From positions 6,064 to 70,063 of the forward strand of contig CAAEPH010000030.1 in the NCBI GenBank assembly GCA_900757865.1: DNA of 64,000 nt, in the 5' to 3' direction. The position numbers and the translations under genes were made by a program. Origin of the DNA: an uncultured Sutterella sp. Lineage in GTDB: Bacteria > Pseudomonadota > Gammaproteobacteria > Burkholderiales > Burkholderiaceae_F. This document shows, one piece after another, positions 8,857 through 17,676 of this stretch (the first letter of the stretch is position 1; the number at the start of each line of letters is the position of its first letter). The notes below the pieces were generated by a model. The model was not told the DNA's origin, did not search any database, and worked only from the letters and a program-made list of their open reading frames with translations.

Positions 8857-8893
8857 GCCCATATCTAATTGTCATCATCTTGACACACAACGA

Positions 8894-8920
8894 GGCATCC
8901 CATGCGGATGCCCCAAATTT
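8894..8920. terminator. Hairpin between flavoprotein and TetR genes
   Basis: Stem GGCATCC (8894-8900) with GGATGCC (8906-8912) and a 5-base loop, in the gap between two convergent genes. The T tract on either side is poor, so it may be a modest bidirectional terminator. Confidence 0.5.
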
Positions 8921-8932
8921 ATTGAGCGTTTG

Positions 8933-9535
8933 TTATTGAGCATCTGTTGCGGGCGACATACCCAGGAGCTGGTAGCCACCAAAGATAAATTTCAGCATCA
9001 AGAGTTGGGTGCGGTAGTACTCTTCACGATGCCGGTCGCACAGATAGGCTTTGTTCACGGCAAAGGTGCCGTTCACAATAAACCAAAATAACCGCTGAGC
9101 ATTTTCTTCTGACAATCCTGTGAGGCGAGCAATGACTTCACCCACCACTGTTTTCTGCCGTTCATAAATCGCGGAGACGATTTTGCTCGCTAACACCTCC
9201 TCGTTCATGATGAGGCGAAATTTCGGATCGCGAATATAACGATGGCACGCTGGAAGGAGCATTTCGTTATCTTGCAAAACCTTGGGATCGTTGCCACGCA
9301 CGATGGGCTCCAAGGCTCGTAAATTGGCTTCTACTTCCTCGGCCTTGAGTTCCGTGAGGTTCAATATATCGTCCACCACTGCATAGGTATCAGTGTAGTG
9401 GTAGTAGAACGTGGTGCGCGTGATATGGGCCTTTTCGCAGATCTGAGAAATGCGAATCTGATGAAACGCTAAGACTGACAGTATCTCAAGGAACGCGTCT
9501 TTGATGACGTTTTTGGTTTGAAGCGATTGGAGCAA
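8933..9535 (-). CDS. TetR/AcrR family transcriptional regulator
   Basis: A protein of about 200 residues with an N-terminal TetR helix-turn-helix: IRISQICEKAHITRTTFYYHYTD, where the TTFYYHY recognition helix is characteristic. The rest is the variable ligand-binding helical domain, including the TetR_C_7-like LTGLSEENAQRLFWFIVNG. The start is uncertain: the first codon of this reading is TTG at 9533-9535, and the frame stays open without an ATG up to 9625. It is convergent with the flavoprotein gene and upstream of the luciferase-family gene on the same strand, either of which could be its target. The ligand is unknown. Confidence 0.82.
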   Translation of the reverse strand: MLQSLQTKNVIKDAFLEILSVLAFHQIRISQICEKAHITRTTFYYHYTDTYAVVDDILNLTELKAEEVEANLRALEPIVRGNDPKVLQDNEMLLPACHRYIRDPKFRLIMNEEVLASKIVSAIYERQKTVVGEVIARLTGLSEENAQRLFWFIVNGTFAVNKAYLCDRHREEYYRTQLLMLKFIFGGYQLLGMSPATDAQ

Positions 9536-9537
9536 GC

Positions 9538-9660
9538 GTCGGTCTTTGGGTACATCGTTTGGGCTCGAAACAGAATAAGGGCTTGTTGCCTGAGAGCTAT
9601 GCCAAGCATCAGCAAGTGTTCGCTACGGGTGAAATTCCCGATGCAGACCGTGAGGACTAA
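9538..9660 (+). pseudogene. Possible 3' remnant of a lost plus-strand gene
   Basis: A plus-strand frame ending at the TAA at 9658-9660 reads as a plausible protein C-terminus (LPESYAKHQQVFATGEIPD then DADRED) with no start in the window, and a good terminator follows 30 bases later. It overlaps the start region of the TetR gene. The family was not recognised. It could be a gene tail left by a deletion, or chance. Confidence 0.3.
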
Positions 9661-9691
9661 AGCGTTTCGCGTGTTTTAAGTCTCAAAATAC

Positions 9692-9724
9692 AAAAGGGGT
9701 CTCGTTTCTGGGGCCCCCTTTTCG
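9692..9724. terminator. Terminator, probably bidirectional
   Basis: Stem AAAAGGGG (9692-9699) with CCCCTTTT (9716-9723). It has T-rich flanks on both strands and serves the minus-strand luciferase-family gene that stops at 9727, and any plus-strand message from the left. Confidence 0.7.
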
Positions 9725-9726
9725 TT

Positions 9727-10797
9727 TTAGCGCAGTGCTGCAATGACGTTTTCCGCGAAATCTTCGAGTGTTTCCACGGGATCGCGATACGTGGGCTTAA
9801 AGTTAATCGTGACGTGCGAGAGGCCTTGCGCTTTTTGATTGGCATAAAACTCGGCAATGCCTTTCGAGCCACCACGCAAATAGATATTGTTGTAGAGGTG
9901 GGCCGGGGCATTCACATCGTCGAGCAACTCGATAAAGTTGGCATACCCAAACGGATGCCAGACACCATCGGTGTTGAGCCCTTCAAGGGTCGAGACAATG
10001 TTGGCGGTGTCGTTAGGATTGACCCCGTGCCAAATCCAGGCGTCTGCCTTGGTCGCTAACCACTCAAACTCCTGACGGCATCGACCAATGGCCACCATGG
10101 GTAAGGCGCTCTTTGTCTGAGGAATAAACCCTAAACGACCGTGCAACGTTCCGTAGTGCTCGCCCTGAAACCCGGGGAACGGCGTGTTTTTATTGGTGAG
10201 CGCACGAATCATGTCCCAGGCTTCACGAAAGTGTGTTGCGCGATGCTCAAAATTGGCATTAAAAGCTGGGTATTCGGTTTGGCGGTCACCCGAGGAGAGC
10301 CCCAGCACGAAACGATTCTGTGTGAGCACTTCCATGGACTGCGCCACTTTGGCCATGTGAATCGGTTGACGCAAAGGCGCCACAAGCCCCGCTGTCCCAA
10401 GCGCGATGCGCTGCGTTTTAGCCGCCAAGTAGCCTAACGTTACCGTGGGATCAAGCCCTTGTCCTACGTCACCAAAGCTGGTGTCATAAAACGGGACATC
10501 ACGAATCCAGAGCGCGGCATAACCCAACTCTTCAGCCTTCTGAGCCAGGACCGCCATGTCATCAATCGCGGGGATGGCGGTTTCAGGATAGCCTTTAAAC
10601 GGTGCAACAACACCAAACGTGAGTTCGCCCGGGCGGAAAATCTGGTTAAAGCCAGCGTGCTGTGCAAAAGCTGGTGGGTAGTCAAGTTCATGCCCTTGAC
10701 GCGTTTTGGCCTTTTTAAATAAGTGGCTGTGCTCTTTACCTAAAATGGAAAAGTTCGGAATATTTAAATGGGTTTCATCAAAACGATCGTCATTCAT
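9727..10797 (-). CDS. Luciferase-like monooxygenase family oxidoreductase
   Basis: A 356-residue cytoplasmic flavin-dependent enzyme of the bacterial luciferase-like (LLM) superfamily. The central barrel features are seen: LTFGVVAPF, then AEELGYAALWIRDVPF, TQRIALGTAGLVAPLRQP and VLGLSSGDRQTEYPAF, which are the flavin-binding strands and loops of the family. These enzymes use reduced FMN (or F420 in other phyla) and usually oxygen to attack small organic or sulfur compounds; the substrate cannot be read. No flavin reductase gene adjoins it. ATG at 10795-10797 was taken as start. The TetR gene downstream on the same strand is a candidate co-regulated neighbour. Confidence 0.82.
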   Translation of the reverse strand: MNDDRFDETHLNIPNFSILGKEHSHLFKKAKTRQGHELDYPPAFAQHAGFNQIFRPGELTFGVVAPFKGYPETAIPAIDDMAVLAQKAEELGYAALWIRDVPFYDTSFGDVGQGLDPTVTLGYLAAKTQRIALGTAGLVAPLRQPIHMAKVAQSMEVLTQNRFVLGLSSGDRQTEYPAFNANFEHRATHFREAWDMIRALTNKNTPFPGFQGEHYGTLHGRLGFIPQTKSALPMVAIGRCRQEFEWLATKADAWIWHGVNPNDTANIVSTLEGLNTDGVWHPFGYANFIELLDDVNAPAHLYNNIYLRGGSKGIAEFYANQKAQGLSHVTINFKPTYRDPVETLEDFAENVIAALR

Positions 10798-10993
10798 GGT
10801 TTAGCATAGGGCGAAAAAGTCGAAACAAAAGCGCACATGGAACGGGCGAATCGAAAGGAAAATCGTGCATTCAATGTGCGACTACTATACAAGGAAGTTT
10901 CATTGACCTGCAACTCCAACGCTCACTCGTGTTGGCGAAAACGGACGATTGTGCCGCGCCGAGTCTTCTTCCGAAAACCCGACACGGCGTGTT

Positions 10994-11014
10994 TAATCAG
11001 CTACACGCTGATTA
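10994..11014. other. Perfect 8-bp hairpin at the asparaginase stop codon
   Basis: TAATCAGC (10994-11001) pairs with GCTGATTA (11007-11014). The minus-strand stop codon of the asparaginase gene lies inside the right arm. No T tract follows on the minus strand, so it may protect the mRNA end more than terminate it. Confidence 0.45.
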
Positions 11015-12067
11015 GTATTCGTCAAAGATACGCTGGATTTCCTTGGGATCCTGCGTCTTGGTTAAGGCCAACTGCAAGAGCAGGCGCGCTTTCTGCGGAC
11101 TTAACGCACCCGACTGCAAGAAGCCATCGTCCAAATACTGCTGTCCGTCGATCGTCGTGGGACCGTTACCTGTACGCGAGGAGCGAACCACGGTGACACT
11201 TTTTTTCACCGCTTCGACTAGACCGGCTTCTTCCATGGAGTGTACCGACCCGTTACCGGTACCGGCCATCACAATGCCCTTGGCACCGGCTTTCACCACC
11301 GCATCAATAGGCACACGGTCGGCGCTCGCGTGAGAGTAAATGATATCAACGCGAGGCAACTTCTCTAATTTACTCACGTCAAATTCACTCTGGGCGGTGT
11401 GTTTTTGTGTGGACTGCTGATAGAACCAGTTTTTGCCCGCCGCAATGTAACCAAAGGCACCCAATTCCGGTGCTTTAAACGTGGCGACATTGGTGGTGTT
11501 GGTTTTGCTCGCGTCGCGTGCACCGTTAATGGTGTCGTTCATGACGATCAACACCCCCTTACCCTTGGCTTGTGGGTCAGCGGCGACCTTCACGGCGTTC
11601 AACAAGTTAAGCGGACCGTCCGCAGACATGGCGGTCGCTGGACGCATGGCACCCACGAGCACCACAGGCTTATCGCTTTTCACCGTGAGGTTTAAGAAAT
11701 ATGCGGTTTCCTCTAAGGTGTCGGTCCCGTGAGTGATCACGATGCCGTTCACTTTCGGATCGGCCAAGAGCTCGTTACAGCGCTTCGCAAGACGCAACAA
11801 AATTTCGTCTGTGAGGTTGTTAGAGCTGATCTTCACAATTTGTTCACCCGAAACGTCAGCCACCTCTTTCATCTGAGGAACGGCATCCATCAACACCTGA
11901 ATGCCCAAATCACCTGCTTTGTATCCTGTTAGCGTGGTGCTATTGGCGGCGGTACCCGCAATCGTGCCACCCGTGGCTAAAATTTTCACGCTGGGCAAAG
12001 CGTAAGCGGTAGCACTCAAGACAAATCCGAGACCTAATGCGAGTAACGTCGGTTTAATTTTTAACAT
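11012..12067 (-). CDS. ansB: Periplasmic type II L-asparaginase
   Basis: A 351-residue exported asparaginase that hydrolyses L-asparagine to aspartate and ammonia. A Sec signal peptide ends near AYA (residue 23). The nucleophile motif ILATGGTIAG includes the catalytic Thr35, and VITHGTDTLEETAYFL carries the second Thr-Asp pair and typifies type II enzymes. Length matches the family (about 350). The ribosome site AAGGAGT precedes the ATG at 12065-12067. In anaerobic gut bacteria this activity feeds aspartate to fumarate respiration, which fits the reductase-rich context here, though that link is inference. Confidence 0.93.
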   Translation of the reverse strand: MLKIKPTLLALGLGFVLSATAYALPSVKILATGGTIAGTAANSTTLTGYKAGDLGIQVLMDAVPQMKEVADVSGEQIVKISSNNLTDEILLRLAKRCNELLADPKVNGIVITHGTDTLEETAYFLNLTVKSDKPVVLVGAMRPATAMSADGPLNLLNAVKVAADPQAKGKGVLIVMNDTINGARDASKTNTTNVATFKAPELGAFGYIAAGKNWFYQQSTQKHTAQSEFDVSKLEKLPRVDIIYSHASADRVPIDAVVKAGAKGIVMAGTGNGSVHSMEEAGLVEAVKKSVTVVRSSRTGNGPTTIDGQQYLDDGFLQSGALSPQKARLLLQLALTKTQDPKEIQRIFDEY

Positions 12068-12214
12068 GAAGGACTCCTTTATCCTTATTATCGAAAAGGA
12101 ATCTCTAGTCTAAACGCCCTACGTAGACTTGACTACTATAAAAGTTTTAGTATTTACCATTACTCATCATGACTTACTTTAAAAATCACTAACGTGACGC
12201 GAATGGTCGCTAAA

Positions 12215-13213
12215 TTATTCGATCTGTAAGGATTGAGCAATGTTGCGTTGTGCTTCATCGCCACGTCGATCGTACTGTGCGGTGGTCGTGACGGAAGCGT
12301 GGCCCATCATTTTTTGTACCGTCACGATGTCAACGTTCGCTGCGAGCAGTCGCGTGGCAAACGTTCGGCGTAGATCATGCGCTGTTAAAGGGGCTTGGTT
12401 CTGTAGATGGTTTTTGAGAATGTCCCCAATGCTGCGAGCGTCGAGTGGACGTTCCGTTTCGAGTCGTCCGTTTTTATAAATGCGCCCAAATAACCACCCT
12501 GCACTTTTGCCTCGGTCTTCTTGCAACCAGGCCTCCAGCGCACCTTGCACCGCGGGTGGTAAAAAGACGCGACGCTCTTTGTCGCCCTTACCCACCACAC
12601 GTAAAGACCCTTCGTTTCGGTCATAGTGCTCAAGGCGAAGACCGGGGATTTCGCCGCGCCGAAGACCACAACCCAACATTAACGAGAGAATCGCTAAATC
12701 CCGTCTTCCTATCGCATCGTGTCGACTTCTGCAGTGATTGAGTATCGATTTGCCTTCATCTTTTGAAATAGAGCGTCCTGTGGAAAGCCGGTGAAAACGC
12801 CGTTGTTTGATCGCTTGGATGCGCAACAAGGTGTCTTGATCAATAAGACGCAATTGCCATCCGGCTTTGGCCACACCTTTTAAGGCCGCTAAATAACAGT
12901 TCACGGTGTTAGCTTTTCGCCCTTCGTTTTCGAGCCGTGTCATGAGTGCCAAGACGTGTTCCGCCCGAAGGTGTCTCCAGTCACAATCGCGCAGATCAGC
13001 AAAGCCGACCATACGTGCCACGGTGTCGAGTTTACTTTTCATGGACACTCGGCTGCTCGTCGAATGTAACGATGCTAAATACGCCACGGCCGGATTTAAG
13101 CCGTCTTTGGCATCAGGCTGCTCGAGCAACATCATGGTTGGCGATGTTAAGGTGGTCAAGGTAGCAGACATATCGGTAAGGGACTTTGAAAGATTAATTC
13201 CTAGAATTAACAT
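12215..13213 (-). CDS. Tyrosine site-specific recombinase (phage integrase family)
   Basis: A 332-residue tyrosine recombinase with an N-terminal SAM-like DNA-binding domain (about residues 30-125) and a C-terminal catalytic domain. The catalytic set is visible: Arg in LGCGLRRGEI, the HDLRR box (His, Arg), the late His in MMGHAS and the nucleophile Tyr in AQYDRRG. The size and spacing are XerC/XerD-like, but no partner confirms a housekeeping Xer role. It sits divergently 260 bases from the ypfJ-type gene whose 3' end is duplicated around the toxin island, so it is a candidate for having inserted that island. The start is either 13213 or the ATG at 13171; neither has a strong ribosome site. 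Confidence 0.88.
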   Translation of the reverse strand: MLILGINLSKSLTDMSATLTTLTSPTMMLLEQPDAKDGLNPAVAYLASLHSTSSRVSMKSKLDTVARMVGFADLRDCDWRHLRAEHVLALMTRLENEGRKANTVNCYLAALKGVAKAGWQLRLIDQDTLLRIQAIKQRRFHRLSTGRSISKDEGKSILNHCRSRHDAIGRRDLAILSLMLGCGLRRGEIPGLRLEHYDRNEGSLRVVGKGDKERRVFLPPAVQGALEAWLQEDRGKSAGWLFGRIYKNGRLETERPLDARSIGDILKNHLQNQAPLTAHDLRRTFATRLLAANVDIVTVQKMMGHASVTTTAQYDRRGDEAQRNIAQSLQIE

Positions 13214-13473
13214 TCTATCGGGTTATTCTTGAAAAAGAAAGAAAAATGCTTGAATATCTCTCAATGTATTACGCAATGAAAATTACAAGGGTAAATTATT
13301 CATCGGTGATAAACCGATCGATTAGGTCGATTTGTGAGCGCCATTGTCTTGCCATCGAAATCCACGCTTTTTTGCAGATTTACGTTGTCATCAGGAGGAT
13401 GGTGTCAGAAGAAAAACCGAGATCGCTATAATGGGGTGAACAAGTTTTCTTTCGATTTCCCAAAGGCTTCACT

Positions 13474-14367
13474 ATGCAATGGAAAGATCGTCCTGGCAGT
13501 CAAAACGTTGAAGACCGCCGTGGACAAAATGGTGGGTTTAATTTCCCTCGTGGGGGACGTCCGGTTCGGGTGGGCGGTATTCCTCTGCGCGGTAAAACCG
13601 GTCTGATTGTGATCATCATCGTGTTGATCGCTGGGTACTACGGCATTGACTTAACGCCGTTGATCACCGGGGTCCCTGTGGAGACCTCATCGGTCACGCA
13701 ACCCTACAACCCACCTGCTCGTACCTCCGCTCAAGATGATGAACTCGCCAAATTCACCTCGGTGGCTTTAAAGACAACGGAAGACATTTGGTCGAAACTC
13801 TTTAAGCAGTCGGGTGCCACCTATCGTGATCCGAAGTTGGTGCTCTACTCTGGCTCCACCAATACCGCTTGTGGTTTAGGGCAATCCGCAATGGGACCCT
13901 TTTATTGTCCGTTGGATCAGAAAGTCTACATCGACTTGTCGTTTTATCGTGACATGCAGAAAAAATACGGTGGCGGTGGTGACTTCGCCTTAGGGTATGT
14001 GTTGGCCCATGAAGTGGGTCACCACGTGCAGACGCTCGAAGGCATTAGCGAAAAAGTCCAACAAGCTCAACAAAGGGCAAGCAAAAAAGAGGCGAATGCT
14101 CTGCAAGTCAAAATGGAATTACAAGCAGATTGCTACGCTGGCGTATGGGGGCATTACATTAAGAAAGCCGGCATTATGGATCCAGGTGACTTAGATGAAG
14201 CCCTCGATACCGCTACGGCTATTGGTGACGATCGACTTCAAAAAGAAGCAACAGGGAGAGTTGTCCCCGACAGTTTTACGCACGGCACGTCTGAACAACG
14301 TAAGACTTGGTTTAAACGCGGTTTTGATTCGGGTAATCCTGGCGTTTGTAATACCTGGAAAGATTAG
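13474..14367 (+). CDS. ypfJ: YpfJ-type neutral zinc metallopeptidase
   Basis: A 297-residue membrane-anchored protein of the YpfJ/KPN_02809 neutral zinc metallopeptidase family. A short basic, Gly-rich N-terminus (residues 1-40) is followed by one membrane segment (LIVIIIVLIAGYYGI, about 45-62) and a periplasmic peptidase domain. The zinc motif HEVGHHVQ starts at His179 (His179, Glu180, His183), and the third ligand is probably the Glu in LQADCYAGVWG. The conserved CGLGQSAMGPFYCP stretch is also typical. The physiological substrate is unknown. Its last 84 coding bases and about 20 downstream bases are duplicated at 21172-21276, beyond the AT-rich toxin island. Confidence 0.9.
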   Translation: MQWKDRPGSQNVEDRRGQNGGFNFPRGGRPVRVGGIPLRGKTGLIVIIIVLIAGYYGIDLTPLITGVPVETSSVTQPYNPPARTSAQDDELAKFTSVALKTTEDIWSKLFKQSGATYRDPKLVLYSGSTNTACGLGQSAMGPFYCPLDQKVYIDLSFYRDMQKKYGGGGDFALGYVLAHEVGHHVQTLEGISEKVQQAQQRASKKEANALQVKMELQADCYAGVWGHYIKKAGIMDPGDLDEALDTATAIGDDRLQKEATGRVVPDSFTHGTSEQRKTWFKRGFDSGNPGVCNTWKD

Positions 14368-14388
14368 AGCAGCCGAAGTGGCTTTCGG
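14284..14388. repeat. Direct repeat, left copy (3' end of ypfJ-type gene)
   Basis: 105 bases matching 21172-21276 with about eight mismatches. It covers the last 28 codons including the TAG stop and a little downstream sequence. It marks the left edge of the AT-rich toxin island. Confidence 0.85.
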
Positions 14389-15023
14389 AATTTGACTTCC
14401 CGCCGTCCAGCGGGAAGTGGAACCCGTTGAAGGCCTCTAAGAAGGCATCCAAAGGACCGTCCCTGATGATGGTTTTGGAGCGCCGTACAAAATCACGCAA
14501 CTTATCAACTCCCTGCCCAGAGAATGCAGTTAGCGGTGCCTGTTTTGATTGGAATCACTTCGTCTTTTCCAACTGTCATATTCTAAATTTTCATTTTGTG
14601 TACCCTACTTTTAGTCCATCGAAGGCCATCCTGGACCAGACATAGGAATCTCAAATAAAGTAAATATTTCTCTCAGTAGTTTCGTAGGTCTTTTATAAAA
14701 TGGGGTGTGACCATCCAGCGATACTCTCCTTAGTGGGATTTTTACCTTTTCGTAGCATGTACAAATTGAAAATTTAGGGTCATATGATTGCTAGAAGAAA
14801 ACTATAAACCCCAATCTCTGAATGACCCAGTTGAGACAGGCGTTCTGTTTGACATTCGTTTCTAAATTTTCGACCGTCCCATTGAATGCAGATTTATTTT
14901 GCTCTTATTTTGAATGTTGCCAGCATCAATAATTTCAATTATTAGCTTTTGTGATGAGCGTATTTAGATTTATGCAGACAAATTCATCAATTGGAATAGA
15001 ATTATATCAGAGTACTTTATATT
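14389..15023. other. Left margin of the AT-rich island, no supported gene
   Basis: A hairpin (CTTCCCGC 14396-14403 with GCGGGAAG 14410-14417) follows the repeat, without a T tract. A minus-strand frame at about 14400-14553 (including VDKLRDFVRRSKTIIRDG) looks protein-like but has no start and was not recognised; it may be the tail of a lost gene. From about 14580 on the sequence turns very AT-rich with nothing identifiable. Confidence 0.4.
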
Positions 15024-15605
15024 TTAGTCTTCAAACTTTTTATAAAATATATCATCAGATAATCTTCGATATTCAGGACTGTCTGTTAAATAAACGGCTT
15101 TTTCAATAAATAATAGGGTATCCTGTGAGAATATAGATTCTATTCTTACTAAGTCAGTATCTAAGAATATTTGATATGAAAAGGGCTCATCCCAAAGAGG
15201 AATCAATCTAGCATTGCTTGTCATATCTACCAAGCAAAAATAGCACAGTTCCTTAGACATTGCTCTCGAAAATAATTTAACTTTTTCTATGTCAAGAACT
15301 TTATAATTTTCAACATCATTTTTTGCAAGTATATTGCTAATGTTTACGATCTCATCTATTATATCTTTGCCTAGAGTTTTAAGATTATTTAATTTTTCTC
15401 TGTTGAATAAACCATACTTTTCAATGCAAAAAGTATAATCCAGTGAGTTAAACTTATTAAAATATGAATAAAAGTTAACGTATAATTTTTCTACAAGGTC
15501 TTCCCATATCAAGTAATCGCCAATGTCATCTTTTGTAATATCGTAAAAGCTGTCCCATTTATATTCTTTACCTAATGGTCTATTAAATAAATATTGCTCA
15601 ATCAT
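15024..15605 (-). CDS. Cassette 1 companion protein B (candidate CDI immunity protein)
   Basis: A protein of about 193 residues, AT-rich, cytoplasmic (no signal peptide or membrane segment). I do not recognise a named family, but it is clearly related to the genes at 17677-18258 and 19993-20568. Shared features are an opening EQYLFNRPL, then WDSFYD, YLIWEDL, NFYSYF and, near residue 120, the block LCYFCLVDMTSNARL. Being the last gene of a cassette that begins with a CDI-type toxin tail, it is a candidate immunity protein that neutralises the cognate toxin. The ATG at 15605 was chosen because the relatives start at the same point. It overlaps or abuts gene A (stop at 15611). Confidence 0.75.
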   Translation of the reverse strand: MIEQYLFNRPLGKEYKWDSFYDITKDDIGDYLIWEDLVEKLYVNFYSYFNKFNSLDYTFCIEKYGLFNREKLNNLKTLGKDIIDEIVNISNILAKNDVENYKVLDIEKVKLFSRAMSKELCYFCLVDMTSNARLIPLWDEPFSYQIFLDTDLVRIESIFSQDTLLFIEKAVYLTDSPEYRRLSDDIFYKKFED

Positions 15606-15610
15606 TTGAA

Positions 15611-16074
15611 TCACCAAACTAATTCTTTATAATAATTTCGAGGTGCGATTAGAGAATTTTGATACTTCCCATAAAAAACATAACACCGTTCTTGTCGATG
15701 AAAGATTTTCCGAAAATAGAAACCCGAATATAAACAGACATGAATCTTGCCGATTTGGTTAGTAGTAGTTAAATATGCTCCCGAACCAATCGCCATTACT
15801 TTAAAGTCTATGTATCCTAATAGAGCGAATTTTAATATATCCAATATTTCTTTTCTAGAATAGTCAAGTTTATTCATCGATTTCCAATATTCACAAGATT
15901 TTAATGTCTTTGCTTTCGTCAAAAATGGGTTCAATCTGTTTTAATATTAAAAACATAGGTTTTCCTTTCTGTTTTAATTTCATCCATAAAATAAAAGCAA
16001 TCGAACCATGGCATTAAATAATCAACACCTATCTCTACTTCGACCTCGTTTAAATATATATCGTAATAATTCAT
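15611..16074 (-). pseudogene. Cassette 1 companion protein A, frameshifted
   Basis: Homologue of the intact gene at 18265-18738. The first part, from ATG 16074 (MNYYDIYLNEVEVEIG, then MPWFDCFYF), matches the start of the intact copy (MQYFDIYIKDN, then RWFDYFYF). The frame is then lost near 15936-15945 in an A-rich stretch, and the second part runs from about 15934 to 15611, with matching blocks ILDILKFALLGYIDFK, YLTTTNQIGKIH and the shared C-terminus ending in LVW. A single-base change would restore one 155-residue protein. The role is unknown: either immunity or an accessory partner. It starts 6 bases after the toxin stop, so the cassette is a tight operon. Confidence 0.7.
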
Positions 16075-16079
16075 TTGTA

Positions 16080-17285
16080 TTATTTAGAGACTTTGTTTAA
16101 GTAAATATCGTAACTTCCGGACATAAGATTCCTTTTTAGATCTTCAAGATTTTCATACCCCTTAAAAGCATCAAGATGATGATAAGAGTCGCTTATTACT
16201 AGATATTTCGGGTTTCCTCTCTTATTGTAGGATGCATTGATTCTTTTATTTCTCTTTGTGACTATTTGTATCTCATTGTAGTTTAATATAGATAAAACAT
16301 TGCGTAATATATTATTAGGTATTAAGTTTGTCCCTGATGGTTTATTGATATCAACATTTTATAATTCATTATTATTTTTCAGTAATTTCTCTATATTGTC
16401 TTGAATATTACTTGGAATATTTGGGTTGCGTTTAACAATTGATAGCTTTGGTACTTTAATGTTGATAGCAGTTACTAGATCAAGTACAGCCAAGGCATCA
16501 TCAAGGTTTAACTCTCCATCAGTTAGCTTAGTAAGGTCATCAGCGAGACTAAGCCCTTCATCAATCACCATTCGAGCAATATCGACTGAACGAAGTTTGC
16601 CAACCTTCTTGTAATAACGATAGATCTTGTAGGTGATTCGACCTATAGAAATAAAAAGTCGCAGACTGTTATTGTCACTAGTGTTCTTTCCAACCACGCT
16701 ACCGATTTGAGCATTAAGTACCGCACCCCCATCACCCGTCGCCATCACCATACCCGCGATGGCTCCAGTTAAGGAAGAGATCTCGAGTTTCGCCTCTTCT
16801 GGCAACAATGCTGGATCAAATTCACCCTTTTCATTGATTGCAGTGACCCCATCGTTATACATTTCGGCTAATACCGCACTCGCTTTTTCAGCGGCTACTG
16901 CGGCACTACCTCCAGCCAGAGGATTGGCTCCATTGACGTACGCCATCGCCGCCCCAACCACGAAGTGGCCCATCGCTTGCTCAAAGGTTCAGGATCTTCT
17001 CCATGGGCAAACGCGTCTCCTACCAACTTGCTTGCATAGGGGGCGACGGTGTTCACTGTGACTTGGCTTACAGATTGTCCAGCTAGGACACTCGTTACCA
17101 AAGTCGTCGTGGCTTGCGTCAAGCGGGCCTTATCACCCCCAATACCCCATCGTCTCGTTTCAATCAGGGCTTGACGATAAGAAGCGTCGGTCATCTCCAA
17201 TTGGAGTGCCTTATCGTTTTCGGAGAGCGCTTGACTACTACGGTGACGTGCCCGTGGAAGACGTGGTGATCGAAAAGGCTGAAAT
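16080..17285 (-). pseudogene. CdiA-type pretoxin (VENN-like) and toxin fragment, cassette 1
   Basis: A displaced C-terminal piece of a CdiA/filamentous-haemagglutinin-type contact-dependent inhibition toxin. The upstream part has the family's LIETRRWGIGGDKARLTQA and VNTVAPYASKLVGDAF, and continues as MGHFVVGAAMAYVNG in another frame, so a frameshift lies near 16975. Next come EEAKLEISSLTGAIAGM and GKNTSDNN, which takes the place of the VENN motif that separates conserved pretoxin from variable toxin. After a linker shared with cassette 2, the toxin tail carries NPKYLVISDSYHHLDAFKG and ends SGSYDIYLNKVSK. A TAA at 16359-16361 interrupts the same frame where cassette 2 has Lys. No start or export domain exists, so it is an orphan module. 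The toxin activity is unknown. Confidence 0.75.
16474..16685. repeat. 212-bp pretoxin repeat, copy 1
   Basis: A nearly identical 212-base block recurs in the same orientation at 19134-19345. It encodes the linker just before the variable toxin tail (from SDNN through LRLFISIGRITYKIYRYY to ELNLDDALAVLDL). Confidence 0.85.
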
Positions 17286-17291
17286 CATCTG
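17212..17291 (+). pseudogene. Possible 3' remnant of a plus-strand gene
   Basis: A plus-strand frame reading RALDYYGDVPVEDVVIEKAEII then stop at 17289-17291 looks like a protein C-terminus and is followed 76 bases later by a strong plus-strand terminator. It overlaps the upstream end of the minus-strand pretoxin fragment. It may be the tail of the gene that was here before the island arrived. The family was not recognised. Confidence 0.35.
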
Positions 17292-17366
17292 AGCTCTTTC
17301 TAGCCCTAAAAAATTAAGACAAAATCCGCTCTCGCAAACACTTTAATTGCGGAAATACCTCTAGAG

Positions 17367-17400
17367 CCCCGCTGTCCAAAAGCTAGCGGGGTTTCTTTTA
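17367..17400 (+). terminator. Strong plus-strand terminator inside the island
   Basis: Stem CCCCGCT (17367-17373) with AGCGGGG (17385-17391), then GTTTCTTTTA. No intact plus-strand gene precedes it, which supports the view that a gene tail remains at 17212-17291. The bases 17401-17676 that follow are AT-rich with nothing identifiable. Confidence 0.75.
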
Positions 17401-17676
17401 TTCATTGAGGTTTTATTAAACATTCCTATCAAATCTCCGTTTATTAAATTATGATTTAGGGAATAGCACTGAATTAGATGGAAAATCGCTTAAGTAATTC
17501 AATAACTCTTCTAAATTGTGCATTACACTTCAAGATTACCTTCCTTCAGTTCTGAATCATTCAACACATAAATAATAGCTTTAATTTAAATCTCCCATTT
17601 CAACGATTAATAATTGCTTTTATTTTGTATTTTTGTTTTAATTTTAAAAAGATATTTGATAAGAAGGATGATGTTT

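Noticed and set aside
14427..14645. 72-codon plus-strand frame in the left island margin
   Set aside because: No ribosome site and a composition change halfway through.
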